Shown here in pieces: positions 5,733-14,229 of a DNA stretch of 15,596 nt (positions are counted from its first letter, which is position 1; every line of letters begins with the position of its first letter). The DNA comes from Bacteroidales bacterium. GTDB taxonomy: Bacteria > Bacteroidota > Bacteroidia > Bacteroidales > Bacteroidaceae. Both the position numbers and the translations under genes were made by a program. The stretch covers positions 1-15,596 of the forward strand of contig SFKY01000060.1 in assembly GCA_004554665.1 (NCBI GenBank), read 5' to 3'. The notes under the pieces are model-generated. The model saw nothing but the letters and a program-made list of their open reading frames with translations. It ran no database searches and was not told the origin of the DNA.

Positions 5733-6434
5733 CTATTTGATGACGGTGGCGCGGATGATGCGCACATCCTGCAGCGGGCGGTCTCGCTTGTCGGTCTCCA
5801 CCGTCTGTATGCGGTCCACCACATCCATGCCCTCAAGCACTTCGCCGAAGACGGTGTACTGACCATCCAGATGGGGCGTGCCGCCATGATCCTTGTACCA
5901 CTGTCGTACTTCGGGCGGCAGCGTCACCTTGCCATCCGTAGCTTTGGTGATACGTTCCTGCACCTTGTCCAATCCTTCGTCGGTGTACCGACGGCCATAG
6001 ACTATATAGAAGTGGGCAGGAGACGACTCGCGGTTAGGGTTGACATTATCGGGCTCCCTGGCAGCAGCCACCACACCCCGTTTATGGTAGTAGCGGGGGA
6101 AGAGTATCTCGGGCTGGAGGGTATAGGGAGGAGAGTACTCGCCTACCGAGTCGCCGGGAAGCGCATGCCGGGTGGTGGAATCGCCCGTCTGTATCATAAA
6201 CCGGTTGATTACGCGATGGAAGAGGATGCCGTCGTAGTAGCCTTCCTTGACCATCTTGATGAAATTGTCACGATGCACAGGCGTCTCATTGAAGAGTGCC
6301 ATGCGTATGTTGCCCATATTGGTCTCTACCAGTACCTCATGGCGCAACGTATCGGTCTGCGCCATGCCCGACAGGGGCAACATCAACATCCACATGAGAT
6401 AACAGAATGTCTTCATTGGTCTACTTCGCTTCAT
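5733..6434 (-). CDS. Exported cyclophilin-type peptidyl-prolyl cis-trans isomerase
   Basis: This 233-residue protein has a signal peptide (hydrophobic 8-23, MAQ at 24-26) followed by a cyclophilin domain. It should isomerise X-Pro bonds during folding of envelope proteins in the periplasm. Motifs are FHRVINRFMIQTGD (72-85) with catalytic-type Arg74, AHFYIV (140-145) for substrate binding, and GQYTVFGEVLEGMDVV (191-206). Between the last two is an insertion of about 45 residues (146-190) not found in minimal cyclophilins. Two starts are possible: ATG 6434, used here, and ATG 6416, which gives a more compact signal peptide. No promoter is visible in the 36 bp after cydB, so it is probably the last gene of the cyd operon. 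The neighbourhood does not prove a role in oxidase assembly. Confidence 0.9.
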   Translation of the reverse strand: MKRSRPMKTFCYLMWMLMLPLSGMAQTDTLRHEVLVETNMGNIRMALFNETPVHRDNFIKMVKEGYYDGILFHRVINRFMIQTGDSTTRHALPGDSVGEYSPPYTLQPEILFPRYYHKRGVVAAAREPDNVNPNRESSPAHFYIVYGRRYTDEGLDKVQERITKATDGKVTLPPEVRQWYKDHGGTPHLDGQYTVFGEVLEGMDVVDRIQTVETDKRDRPLQDVRIIRATVIK

Positions 6435-6470
6435 CTGTCTGATTCTATCTGCTTCAGATAGGTAACCCTA

Positions 6471-7613
6471 TCAATATGCCTCGCCGCTCTCTATCTCGTC
6501 GTGCGTAATCTTGCGCTTGTCGATGGCACGCCAAGCATAGACGATGTAAGCCAACACAAAGGGAACGAGCAACGACACCACACTCATGGTGCGCAACGTG
6601 AATTCGCTGCTGCAACTATTGGCGATGGTCAGACTGCTCTGGAGATCGGCTGTGGAAGGATAGTAAGCGGTATCGTTCCATCCAGCACAGAGCAAGAGGG
6701 CCAGCACGACGAGCACCACGCCCACGCCAGCAGGCCAGATGCCATACACGAAACCTTGGGCAAAGACGGTCTTGCCTATACCAAACAGCAGCAAGACCAC
6801 ACCTACCAACAGCAGTACGGCGAGGTACCACTGGTCAAGGAAATTGTGCAGATACTTCAGCGGTTCCATCACGATAACACCTGTGGCGGGATCGTAGGCA
6901 TAGCCATCCTTGACCAACAGATAGACGAAGAAGGTGAGAAACAGCACAAGGAAAATCGCGGTCTCTACCCTGAGGAGGCGACGGGCACGCAGCCGGATGT
7001 CGGCATCGTCCACATTATTTATAATATAGAGTACGCCGAGGATGCGCGCCAACACGAAGACGGCAGCGCCGAAGATGAGATTCCACGGATTGAGCAGCGC
7101 ATCGAGGCCGCACGAGGCATTGGCCCAGCGGCTGATGACGGGTTGCAGGCTGTCAAGCAGACTGGTATGGTCTATCAGGAAGTTGGATCCTGTGAAGAAG
7201 GTGGCCACGGCACCGCCCAAGAGCAACGGACCTACCACGCCATTGATGACCAGACACACTTGGAAGACCTTGGGACCCAAGAAGTTGCCCAACTTGTTCT
7301 GGAACTCGTAGCTCACAGCCTGTGCCACAAACGAGAAGAGGATAATCATCCACAACCAGTAGGCTCCGCCGAAACTGGTACTGTAAAACAAGGGGAAGGA
7401 GGCGAAGAACGCTCCACCAAAGGTAACGAGGGTGGTGAAAGTGAATTCCCACTTGCGCCCCGTGGAATTGATAAGCAACCGGCGATCGGCCTCGGTGCGT
7501 CCCAAACAGAAGATGGCGGAGTTGGCACCCTGCACGAACATCAGAAAGACCAACAAGGCTCCGAGCAGCGATACAAGGAACCACCAATATTGCTGAAAAA
7601 ATGTATATGTCAT
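6471..7613 (-). CDS. cydB: Cytochrome bd ubiquinol oxidase subunit II
   Basis: This 380-residue polytopic membrane protein is the second large subunit of cytochrome bd. Together with CydA it oxidises quinol and reduces oxygen to water. The N terminus YWWFLVSLLGALLVFLMFVQ and the segment GRKWEFTFTTLVTFGGAFFA are typical of Bacteroidales CydB. About eight or nine hydrophobic helices are visible, ending in a short charged cytoplasmic tail. The ATG at 7613 (MTYTFFQQYWWF) fits the usual N terminus of the family. An ATG four codons upstream (7625) is equally open, and neither has a clear ribosome site. It follows cydA with a 23-bp gap and is surely co-transcribed. Confidence 0.95.
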   Translation of the reverse strand: MTYTFFQQYWWFLVSLLGALLVFLMFVQGANSAIFCLGRTEADRRLLINSTGRKWEFTFTTLVTFGGAFFASFPLFYSTSFGGAYWLWMIILFSFVAQAVSYEFQNKLGNFLGPKVFQVCLVINGVVGPLLLGGAVATFFTGSNFLIDHTSLLDSLQPVISRWANASCGLDALLNPWNLIFGAAVFVLARILGVLYIINNVDDADIRLRARRLLRVETAIFLVLFLTFFVYLLVKDGYAYDPATGVIVMEPLKYLHNFLDQWYLAVLLLVGVVLLLFGIGKTVFAQGFVYGIWPAGVGVVLVVLALLLCAGWNDTAYYPSTADLQSSLTIANSCSSEFTLRTMSVVSLLVPFVLAYIVYAWRAIDKRKITHDEIESGEAY

Positions 7614-7636
7614 AACTCGAATCATTTAAGAAGTGA

Positions 7637-9247
7637 CTATTGTTCTATCGTTTGTCCGGCCTCTGCCACGGAATGGTCGGGGCCTCGCTTGATCTGTTTG
7701 AGCAAGATGCTCACCTCTACAGCCAGCATGGCCGTGAAGAGAACGAGGAAGATGAAGAAGGTGAGCGCCACGCTGCCGGCACGGATATCGGAGATGGCCG
7801 CATTGACCGGCAACATGTCTTGGATGGTCCACGGCTGGCGTCCCATCTCGGCCACAATCCATCCCGACTCACTGCCTATGTAGCCCAGAGGCACAAGGAT
7901 GATGGCTGCCACCAAGAACCAGCGATAGCGGGCGATGTCCTTGCGGTAGACCAGGAACAGGGCCACGGCAAAGAAGAGGATGAAGAGACAGCCCAATCCC
8001 ACCATGACACGGAAGGCATAGAAACACAGGGGGATGCTCGGCACCAGTTCGGCGGTGTCTCTGATGTACCCGTAGCCGAAATAAGGCATATTCTCCGCCA
8101 CGATGGCCTTGCTTGCCTCGGCCAATGCCTGCAGGCTATCGCTCTGTGCCGTTGCCGGGTCTTTCTTCAATGCCCTGTATTGGGCCAAAGCCTCGATGGC
8201 CTTCTTGCCACGGGCCATCTTCTCCTCGGCAGACAGCTCGCGCGTGCCATCGGGTGCCTCGTAGCCATCCAACAGGTCGTTTATGCCCGGCACAAAGCCG
8301 TGCAGGTCGCGCGTGGCCAATAGGGAGAGCGCATTGGGGATACCGATGCGCAGAGGCGGCTCCTTCTCGGCGCGGTAGTCGGGCTGCCCAAACGGGTTCA
8401 CCCATGCGATGGCGGTCAGGCTCTGGTCGGTTCCACCCTGATAGAGTGCTTCCATCGCCGCCAGTTTCATCGGCTGCACTTTGGCCACCATGTAGGCAGA
8501 GTTGTCTCCGGTCATGGCAGCCATGAGCGAGGCAAACAGTCCTACGGCAGACCCTATCTTGATGCTCTCAATGGCCAGCTTGCGCTCACGGTTCTTGAGC
8601 AGATAGTAGCTGCTCACCGCCACGGTGAAGACCGCACCGATAATCCATGCCGAGGTGACGGTATGGAAAAACTTGTCGATGGCGTAGGGCGACAGTGCCA
8701 CATCGACAAACGATGCCATCTCGTTGCGCATGGTGTCGGGATTGAACGTACAGCCCACCGGATACTGCATCCATGAGTTGGCTACCAAGATCCACCATGC
8801 CGAGATGGTGGCTCCCAGTCCGGTAAGCCATGTCGATGCCAGATGAAAACCGGGTGAAACCTTCTTCCATCCGAAGAACATCACGGCCACAAAGGTAGAC
8901 TCCATGAAGAAGGCCACGATTCCCTCGATGGCAAGTGGTGCTCCGAAGATGTCGCCGACAAACCAGGAGTAGTTGCTCCAGTTGGTTCCGAACTCAAACT
9001 CAAGGATGATTCCCGTGGCGACACCCATTGCGAAGTTGACACCGAACAACCGCTGCCAGAAGCGGGCTGCATCCTTCCAGAAACGCTTACGGGTACGGTA
9101 ATAACAAGTCTCTACGATTCCCATGACCACGGCCAGTCCCAGGGTCAGAGGCACAAACAGCCAGTGGTAGATGGCCGTGAGGGCAAACTGTGCCCTCGAC
9201 CAGTCGACCGTCGCGGCTGAAATGTCTAATAAAAGATGATTGAACAT
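7637..9247 (-). CDS. cydA: Cytochrome bd ubiquinol oxidase subunit I
   Basis: This 536-residue integral-membrane protein is the haem-bearing subunit of cytochrome bd. The haem ligands can be placed by context: H28 in AIYHWLFVPLTLG, H195 in KFFHTVTSAW and M415 in AFRVMVGLG, corresponding to H19, H186 and M393 of the E. coli enzyme. Acidic residues of the proton path lie in IEGIVAFFMESTF (108-120). The quinol-binding loop begins near KVQPMKLAAMEALY (256-269) and runs to about residue 400, and GRQPW stands at 469-473. Length and motifs are complete. It follows the DUF4492 gene by 13 bp. The enzyme allows respiration at very low oxygen and oxygen detoxification in otherwise anaerobic Bacteroidales. 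Confidence 0.97.
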   Translation of the reverse strand: MFNHLLLDISAATVDWSRAQFALTAIYHWLFVPLTLGLAVVMGIVETCYYRTRKRFWKDAARFWQRLFGVNFAMGVATGIILEFEFGTNWSNYSWFVGDIFGAPLAIEGIVAFFMESTFVAVMFFGWKKVSPGFHLASTWLTGLGATISAWWILVANSWMQYPVGCTFNPDTMRNEMASFVDVALSPYAIDKFFHTVTSAWIIGAVFTVAVSSYYLLKNRERKLAIESIKIGSAVGLFASLMAAMTGDNSAYMVAKVQPMKLAAMEALYQGGTDQSLTAIAWVNPFGQPDYRAEKEPPLRIGIPNALSLLATRDLHGFVPGINDLLDGYEAPDGTRELSAEEKMARGKKAIEALAQYRALKKDPATAQSDSLQALAEASKAIVAENMPYFGYGYIRDTAELVPSIPLCFYAFRVMVGLGCLFILFFAVALFLVYRKDIARYRWFLVAAIILVPLGYIGSESGWIVAEMGRQPWTIQDMLPVNAAISDIRAGSVALTFFIFLVLFTAMLAVEVSILLKQIKRGPDHSVAEAGQTIEQ

Positions 9248-9260
9248 AATGATATATAGG

Positions 9261-9485
9261 TTATTTAGTGATTCGGTTTACCAGTTCGGTAGCCACATAG
9301 TCGTCTTCCTGCCCCGCTTCGGCATGCGTGCGGAGAAAATCGGGGAAGAAAAAGACCTTGAGGATAGCAAACAGCACAAATAGTTTGACAAGGATGACCG
9401 CCCATAGCACTTTGCCCAACGTCATCCGTCGAAACCCGTCATAATACAGGTCGTAGACGCGATACAATACACCTCGCTTGTCCAT
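9261..9485 (-). CDS. DUF4492 small membrane protein, first gene of the cyd operon
   Basis: This 74-residue protein has a short basic/aromatic N terminus (LYRVYDLYYDGFRRMTLGK, 7-25), one membrane helix (about 26-48, ending FFFPDFL) and a polar acidic tail. The pattern matches DUF4492, a Bacteroidetes family usually found directly before cydA. Small single-helix subunits (such as CydX) are known for cytochrome bd in other bacteria, so a similar role in assembly or stability is a reasonable inference but is not shown. An in-frame ATG at 9515 exists, but it lies inside the -7 promoter box and would not be transcribed; ATG 9485 is the start. Confidence 0.85.
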   Translation of the reverse strand: MDKRGVLYRVYDLYYDGFRRMTLGKVLWAVILVKLFVLFAILKVFFFPDFLRTHAEAGQEDDYVATELVNRITK

Positions 9486-9512
9486 AGTAAAATCGACTAA
9501 TCGTGATGTCTG

Positions 9513-9520
9513 CAAATATA
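9513..9520 (-). promoter_or_regulatory. -7 element of the cyd operon promoter
   Basis: On the minus strand TATATTTG (9520-9513) is a perfect TAnnTTTG 28 bp upstream of the DUF4492 ATG. Transcription should start near 9507. No good TTG is seen at the usual -33 distance, which may mean dependence on an activator. Confidence 0.6.
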
Positions 9521-9600
9521 CATAAATTATTTTAATGTTGTTCTAAATTTCCGCAAAATTGCTAATTTTTTATATAATAAAGATTTTATAAGGTGATTTC

Positions 9601-9632
9601 TTTTATCATTTAAGATAAAAAATATACTTTTG
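9601..9632 (+). promoter_or_regulatory. Exporter operon promoter with operator-like inverted repeat
   Basis: TACTTTTG (9625-9632) matches TAnnTTTG and lies 38 bp before the first ATG of the operon. Immediately upstream, TTTTATC (9601-9607) and GATAAAA (9614-9620) form a 7-bp inverted repeat with a 6-bp centre, occupying the space where the -33 element would be; no TTG is seen there. A protein bound to this repeat would block or replace -33 recognition. The region is AT-rich, so the repeat could be chance. Confidence 0.5.
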
Positions 9633-9670
9633 CAAGACAATTTAGTATATCAACACAGACCCTTTAGGAT

Positions 9671-10543
9671 ATGAAAAAGAAGATTCTGATTCCTCTGATT
9701 GTTATCGGCGCGCTGCTTATCGGTAGTGTCGTGTATCTGGCCATGAGCCTCAACAAGCAAAAACAGGCCAACCAAGCCATGCAGGAGCTGGCAGAGATAG
9801 ACAAGAAAGAGATGGAAAACGAGTATAGGCAGTTTTCTGACCAATATAGTGAGATGATGACCAAGATCAACAACGATTCTATTGTCGCCCAACTCACCGC
9901 TGAACAAGAAAAGACCCAGCGTTTGCTCAAAGAACTGCAAGAAACGAAAAGTTCTGATGCAAGGGAGATTGCCCGCCTCAAGAAGGAGCTGGCCACGGTC
10001 AGGGCCGTATTGAGAAGCTATGTGCTGGAGATTGACTCCCTGAACCGTCTCAACCAGAATCTGGTGGAAGAAAACACCCGTGTGAAAGGCCAATATGAAG
10101 AGGCCACCCGCCAGATACAGGGCCTGAATTCGGAAAAAGCCTCGCTCTCCGAGAAAGTGGCCATCGCCGCCCAGCTCGATGCCATCGGCATCACCATAAC
10201 CGCCAAAGACAAGCGCGGGCACGCAACCAAAAAAATCAAGAAGTGCAAGAGTATACAGGTGGACTTCAGTCTGGCCAAGAACGTGACAGCCGCCAGCGGC
10301 ATGAAGACGGTCTACGTGCGTATCGTCACGCCCACGGGAGGACTACTCGGCAACGCTGGCAACTTCAATTACGAGAACAAGAGCCTGCAGGCTTCGATGA
10401 AGAAGACCGTGGAATACGGTGGACAAGAAACTCCGGTGACGATGTACTGGAACGTGACACAGGCACTGGTTGAGGGTACTTACACTGTCAGCATCTTTGC
10501 CGACGGCAATATGATTGGTTCTAAGAGCTACACCATAGATTAA
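9671..10543 (+). CDS. Membrane-anchored coiled-coil protein of unknown function
   Basis: This 290-residue protein has a Lys-rich start and one membrane helix (about 5-26). A long charged helical region (28 to about 165) with heptad-like spacing of hydrophobic residues follows, typical of a coiled coil. The C-terminal domain (about 172-290) is rich in beta-strand and Gly patterns (YVRIVTPTGGLLGNAGNF, then GTYTVSIFADGNMIGSKSY). Topology suggests that the coiled coil and the C-terminal domain are in the periplasm. I know no named family for it; similar proteins of this shape occur in Bacteroidales. The start at 9671 has AGGA just before it. It is followed by the TolC-like gene after 5 bp, so it is part of the exporter operon and may be an accessory or scaffold protein of that system (inference). 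Confidence 0.85.
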   Translation: MKKKILIPLIVIGALLIGSVVYLAMSLNKQKQANQAMQELAEIDKKEMENEYRQFSDQYSEMMTKINNDSIVAQLTAEQEKTQRLLKELQETKSSDAREIARLKKELATVRAVLRSYVLEIDSLNRLNQNLVEENTRVKGQYEEATRQIQGLNSEKASLSEKVAIAAQLDAIGITITAKDKRGHATKKIKKCKSIQVDFSLAKNVTAASGMKTVYVRIVTPTGGLLGNAGNFNYENKSLQASMKKTVEYGGQETPVTMYWNVTQALVEGTYTVSIFADGNMIGSKSYTID

Positions 10544-10548
10544 GAGGC

Positions 10549-12036
10549 ATGAAGGTATATCTCACTCTTCTCCTACTCACCGTCGTCTTCTCGCCTGCCG
10601 GGGCGCAACAGATGCTGACGCTCGACAGTTGTCGGGCCTTGGCTTTGCGCAACAACAAGCAGCTCAACATCTCCAAGCTCAAACAGAAGATGGCGACAAA
10701 CCTGCAAAAGGCAGCACGAACCAAGTACTTGCCTAAGCTCGATGTGGCAGGAGGCTACACCTACACCAGCAAGGAAATCTCTCTGCTCAGCGATGGCCAG
10801 ATTTCTGCCATCAACAGCCTCGGTTCCACCGCTGTGACAGGTATGGGCGGACAAATGAACAACATCCTCACGGGCATGGTGCAGCAAGGTATCATCTCGC
10901 CCGAGACAGCGCAGCAACTGGGCGGCGTCATAGGACAAATCAGCCCGCTGATCTCGCAAGCCGGCGACCAAGTGGGAAATGCCATCACCGATGCCTTCAA
11001 GACAGACACCAAGAATGTGTGGACAGGTGCCGCGATGGTGCGCCAGCCTGTCTACATGGGAGGCGCTATTCAGGCGGCCAACAAGATGGCAGACATCAGC
11101 AAACAGATGGCGGCCAACGAAGTGGACCTGAAGACACAATCCACCTTATACGATATCGACCAAGCCTACTGGTTGGTGGTTTCGTTGCGACAGAAGGAAT
11201 CGCTCTCACGCAGCTATCGGGAGCTGGTAGGCCGACTGAGTGACGATGTCCACAAGATGATCAAGCAGGGTGTGGCCACCAAGGCCGACGGTCTGAGGGT
11301 GGATGTCAAGGTTAACGAGGCCGACATGCAGCTCACCCAGGTAGAAGACGGGTTGGCATTGGCACGCATGATGCTTTGCCAATTATGTGGGTTGCCGATG
11401 GACAGCCAGATTACGCTGGCCGACGAGCGCAAGGACAGTCTTACGCCCGACTTGACGGTAGAAACCTACACACACGACACCACATACGTGAACAGACCCG
11501 AGGTACAGATTCTCGAAAACACCATCGACATGAGCCGTCAGGCCACACGGTTGGTGCGTTCGGAATATCTGCCCCACATCGCCATAACCGGAGGCTACCT
11601 GGTCTCCAATCCCAATGTCTTCAATGGCTTCCAGCGCAACTTCTCCGGCGTGTGGAGCATCGGCGTGATGGTGCAGATTCCCGTATGGAACTGGTTTGAG
11701 GGCACCTACAAGGTGAGGGCATCCAAGATTGCCACCAACATGGCGAGCATGGAACTGACAGATGTGAAAGAGAAAATCAATCTGCAAGTCACCCAAAGCC
11801 AATACAAACTGAAAGAGGCCTTCAAACGATATAAGATGGCCAAACAAAATATGAAAAGTGCCGAAGAGAACCTCCGCTGTGCCACTGTTGGCTTCAGGGA
11901 GGGTGTGATGGAACTGTCTGACGTCATGGCAGCGCAGACAGCTTGGCAGATGGCGCTGAGCCAGAAGATTGACGCAGAAGTGGCAGTCAACATTTCACGC
12001 GTAAACGTAAAGAAAGCGTTAGGTATTTTAAACTAA
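10549..12036 (+). CDS. TolC-family outer-membrane efflux protein
   Basis: This 495-residue protein has a signal peptide (1-19, cleavage likely after AGA) and an outer-membrane-factor fold. Two repeats, each opening with long helices, are visible: LTLDSCRALALRNNKQLNIS near the N terminus, and a second repeat beginning near RPEVQILENTIDMSRQATRL. SEYLPHIAITGGYL and VWNWFEGTYKVRASK are typical of Bacteroidales members. The first repeat carries an unusually long Gly/Gln/Ser-rich insertion (about residues 80-150), likely an extracellular loop or strand region. It should form the trimeric channel through the outer membrane for the HlyD adaptor and permeases encoded next. AAGAGG just before the ATG may act as a ribosome site. 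Confidence 0.93.
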   Translation: MKVYLTLLLLTVVFSPAGAQQMLTLDSCRALALRNNKQLNISKLKQKMATNLQKAARTKYLPKLDVAGGYTYTSKEISLLSDGQISAINSLGSTAVTGMGGQMNNILTGMVQQGIISPETAQQLGGVIGQISPLISQAGDQVGNAITDAFKTDTKNVWTGAAMVRQPVYMGGAIQAANKMADISKQMAANEVDLKTQSTLYDIDQAYWLVVSLRQKESLSRSYRELVGRLSDDVHKMIKQGVATKADGLRVDVKVNEADMQLTQVEDGLALARMMLCQLCGLPMDSQITLADERKDSLTPDLTVETYTHDTTYVNRPEVQILENTIDMSRQATRLVRSEYLPHIAITGGYLVSNPNVFNGFQRNFSGVWSIGVMVQIPVWNWFEGTYKVRASKIATNMASMELTDVKEKINLQVTQSQYKLKEAFKRYKMAKQNMKSAEENLRCATVGFREGVMELSDVMAAQTAWQMALSQKIDAEVAVNISRVNVKKALGILN

Positions 12037-12043
12037 GAAGAAC

Positions 12044-13036
12044 ATGTCAGCAAAGAAACAACATAACAACATACTCCTTGCCGTGATGGGATTCACGGTA
12101 GTGGTCATCATTGTTGCCTTGATAGGATTTCTCACGCTGGGTAAGGACACAGAGACTATCCAGGGAGAAGTAGAGGTAGCCGAATATCGCGTGTCGAGCA
12201 AACTCCCCGGCCGCATTGTCGAACTGAGGGTGAAGGAAGGCGACTTTGTACACAAAGGCGACACGCTTGCCATCCTCGAGGTTCCCGAGGTCGACGCACA
12301 GAAGAGGGTTGCCGAAGCCACAGGCGAAGCTACGCAAGCCCTGCAGGACCTTACCGATGCCGGAGCACGCAAAGAGCAAGTACAAGCAGCCTACCAGCTT
12401 TACCAACAGGCTCAGGCCGCCTGCGACATTGCCCAAAAGACGTACAACCGTATGCAAAACCTCTACAACGAAGGTGTCATCAGTGGCCAGAAGCGCGACG
12501 AGGCTTTTGCAGCCTACAAAGCGACAGAGGCTCAGGTAAAAGCAGCCCAGAGCCAGTATCAGATGGCCAAGAATGGGGCACGGGAACAGGAGAGACGCAT
12601 AGCCCGCAAGAATGCCCAAGCAGCCGAAAGTGCGGTGGATGTGGTGAAATCGCTCCTGCGTGAGACCATCCAGACTGCCCAAGTAGAGGGTGAGGTGAGC
12701 GAGGTCTATCCCCGTGTAGGCGAACTGGTAGGCATGGGCTCGCCCATCATGAGCATCTCGCAGATGGACGACCTGTGGGGCACCTTTAATGTGCGCGAAG
12801 ACCAGCTCAACGGGATGAAGGTGGGTGACACATTCACGGCATACTGTCCGGCATTCAAGAAAGACATCCAACTGAAAGTTTTCTATATCAAGGACCAGGG
12901 CAGCTATGCCGTATGGAAAGCCACCAAGGCCAACGGCCAATACGACTTCAAGACATTCGAGGTCAAGGCACGACCCACTAAACAGTTTGACGGCCTTCGC
13001 CCTGGCATGACGCTCATCCGTAAAGACCAGCCATAG
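12044..13036 (+). CDS. HlyD-family periplasmic adaptor (membrane fusion protein)
   Basis: This 330-residue protein has one N-terminal membrane helix (11-32) and a periplasmic adaptor layout. The first half of the biotinyl-lipoyl-like domain is at 50-78 (SSKLPGRIVELRVKEGDFVH, KGDTLAIL), followed by a helical hairpin (about 84-210). The second lipoyl half and beta-barrel (about 214-320) include VGELVGMGSPIMSI and LWGTFNVREDQL. It should bridge the inner-membrane permeases to the TolC-like channel. The gene starts 7 bp after the TolC-like gene. It resembles the YhiI/EmrA branch that pairs with ABC-2 permeases, fitting the two genes downstream. Confidence 0.93.
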   Translation: MSAKKQHNNILLAVMGFTVVVIIVALIGFLTLGKDTETIQGEVEVAEYRVSSKLPGRIVELRVKEGDFVHKGDTLAILEVPEVDAQKRVAEATGEATQALQDLTDAGARKEQVQAAYQLYQQAQAACDIAQKTYNRMQNLYNEGVISGQKRDEAFAAYKATEAQVKAAQSQYQMAKNGAREQERRIARKNAQAAESAVDVVKSLLRETIQTAQVEGEVSEVYPRVGELVGMGSPIMSISQMDDLWGTFNVREDQLNGMKVGDTFTAYCPAFKKDIQLKVFYIKDQGSYAVWKATKANGQYDFKTFEVKARPTKQFDGLRPGMTLIRKDQP

Positions 13037-13062
13037 ATGTGGCTTGCATCCCACCTACCGAC

Positions 13063-14226
13063 ATGTTGAGACAGATATACGACATAGCATTGCGCGAATG
13101 TGCGATTTTACGGTCGCACCCCATCTATCTGTTTTGTATGGTGGTGTTTCCCATCTTTATCACCCTGCTTTTTACCTCGCTCATGGGCGAAGGGCAACCT
13201 ACCAATATGCCCATCGGTGTGGTAGACCAAGACAACACCTCTACCTCCCGTGCCATCATCCGGCAGCTCGATGCCTTCCAAAATTCGTATGTTGCCGCCC
13301 GATATGCCACCATGACCGAAGCACGCAAGGGCATCCAGCAAAACGAGATTTATGCTTTTATCCTGATACCGAAAGGAACCACCAGCGGACTGAAAGCTTC
13401 CCGACAACCCAAGATTTCCTTTTATTACAGCAGCGTCACCTTGTTGGCAGGCTCCACCCTGTTCAAGGATCTCAAGACCGTCTGCACCCTCGCCTCGGCC
13501 AACGCCGGAGCGGCCAAACTATCAGCCTTGGGAAAGACGGAGCGTGAGATACAGACCTTTTTGCAGCCTATCGTGGTGGATCTGCACATGATCGGCAATC
13601 CACAGGCCGACTACAATGTCTACCTCTCCACCATCATGGTGCCGGGCCTGCTGCTGCTCTTCATCTTCCTGATTACCCCATACGCCATCGGTACCGAGAT
13701 CAAGTTCGGACGCTCCAAGGAGTGGCTGGCCATGGCCGGGGGCGACATCAAGAAGGCTCTCGTGGGCAAGCTCCTGCCCCACACGTTGGTCTTCCTGTCC
13801 ATCTTTTATGCATATGAACTGTATGTTTACCATGCCCTTGGCTTCCCTCATCCCGGAGGTGTTGTCCCCATTCTTCTGATTGGCCTTTTGGCCGTTCTCG
13901 CCAGCCAAGGTTTCGGCATCTTCATCTTCGGCATCATGCCCTCGCTGCGCATGGCCATGTGCGTATGTTCCCTGTGGGCGGTACTCAGTTTCTCGGTCTG
14001 TGGAGCCACCTACCCCGTCTTTGCCATGGACTCGATGATTGAGGCGATGGCCCAGCTATTCCCACTGCGCCACTACTATATGGTGTACCAGACCAGCATC
14101 TTCGGCGGTTATCCGCTGTCCGACTGCTACCTCAACATCGCGGCACTCATCTTGTTTGCCGCATTGCCCATCCTGGTGCTGCGCCCACTCAAGCGAGCCA
14201 TGCTCCAATATGTTTATCTACCGTAA
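13063..14226 (+). CDS. ABC-2-type exporter permease, first of pair
   Basis: This 387-residue inner-membrane protein has the ABC2_membrane_3 arrangement. A first helix (about 20-40, YLFCMVVFPIFITLLFTSLM) is followed by a periplasmic domain of about 145 residues (PIGVVDQDNTSTSRAIIRQL, then the EARKGIQQNEIYAFILIPKG segment). Five further helices form the C-terminal half, including MVPGLLLLFIFLITPYAIG and the coupling-type segment GRSKEWLAMAGGD. The frame is open from a GTG at 13039, just past the hlyD-like stop. The ATG at 13063 gives the N terminus MLRQIYDIALREC usual for such permeases, so I chose it. It likely forms a heterodimer with the next gene product. No ATP-binding domain is fused to it. 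Confidence 0.9.
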   Translation: MLRQIYDIALRECAILRSHPIYLFCMVVFPIFITLLFTSLMGEGQPTNMPIGVVDQDNTSTSRAIIRQLDAFQNSYVAARYATMTEARKGIQQNEIYAFILIPKGTTSGLKASRQPKISFYYSSVTLLAGSTLFKDLKTVCTLASANAGAAKLSALGKTEREIQTFLQPIVVDLHMIGNPQADYNVYLSTIMVPGLLLLFIFLITPYAIGTEIKFGRSKEWLAMAGGDIKKALVGKLLPHTLVFLSIFYAYELYVYHALGFPHPGGVVPILLIGLLAVLASQGFGIFIFGIMPSLRMAMCVCSLWAVLSFSVCGATYPVFAMDSMIEAMAQLFPLRHYYMVYQTSIFGGYPLSDCYLNIAALILFAALPILVLRPLKRAMLQYVYLP

Positions 14227-14229
14227 GCT

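Noticed and set aside
6501..7883. 460-codon open frame on the plus strand opposite cydB/cydA
   Set aside because: It is antisense to well-conserved cyd genes, is rich in His/Gln/Glu without any fold pattern, and has no promoter or ribosome site.
12047..13054. 335-codon open frame on the minus strand opposite the HlyD-like gene
   Set aside because: The plus-strand frame has clear HlyD domains; the antisense product is Leu/Phe/Cys/His-biased and matches no family I know.
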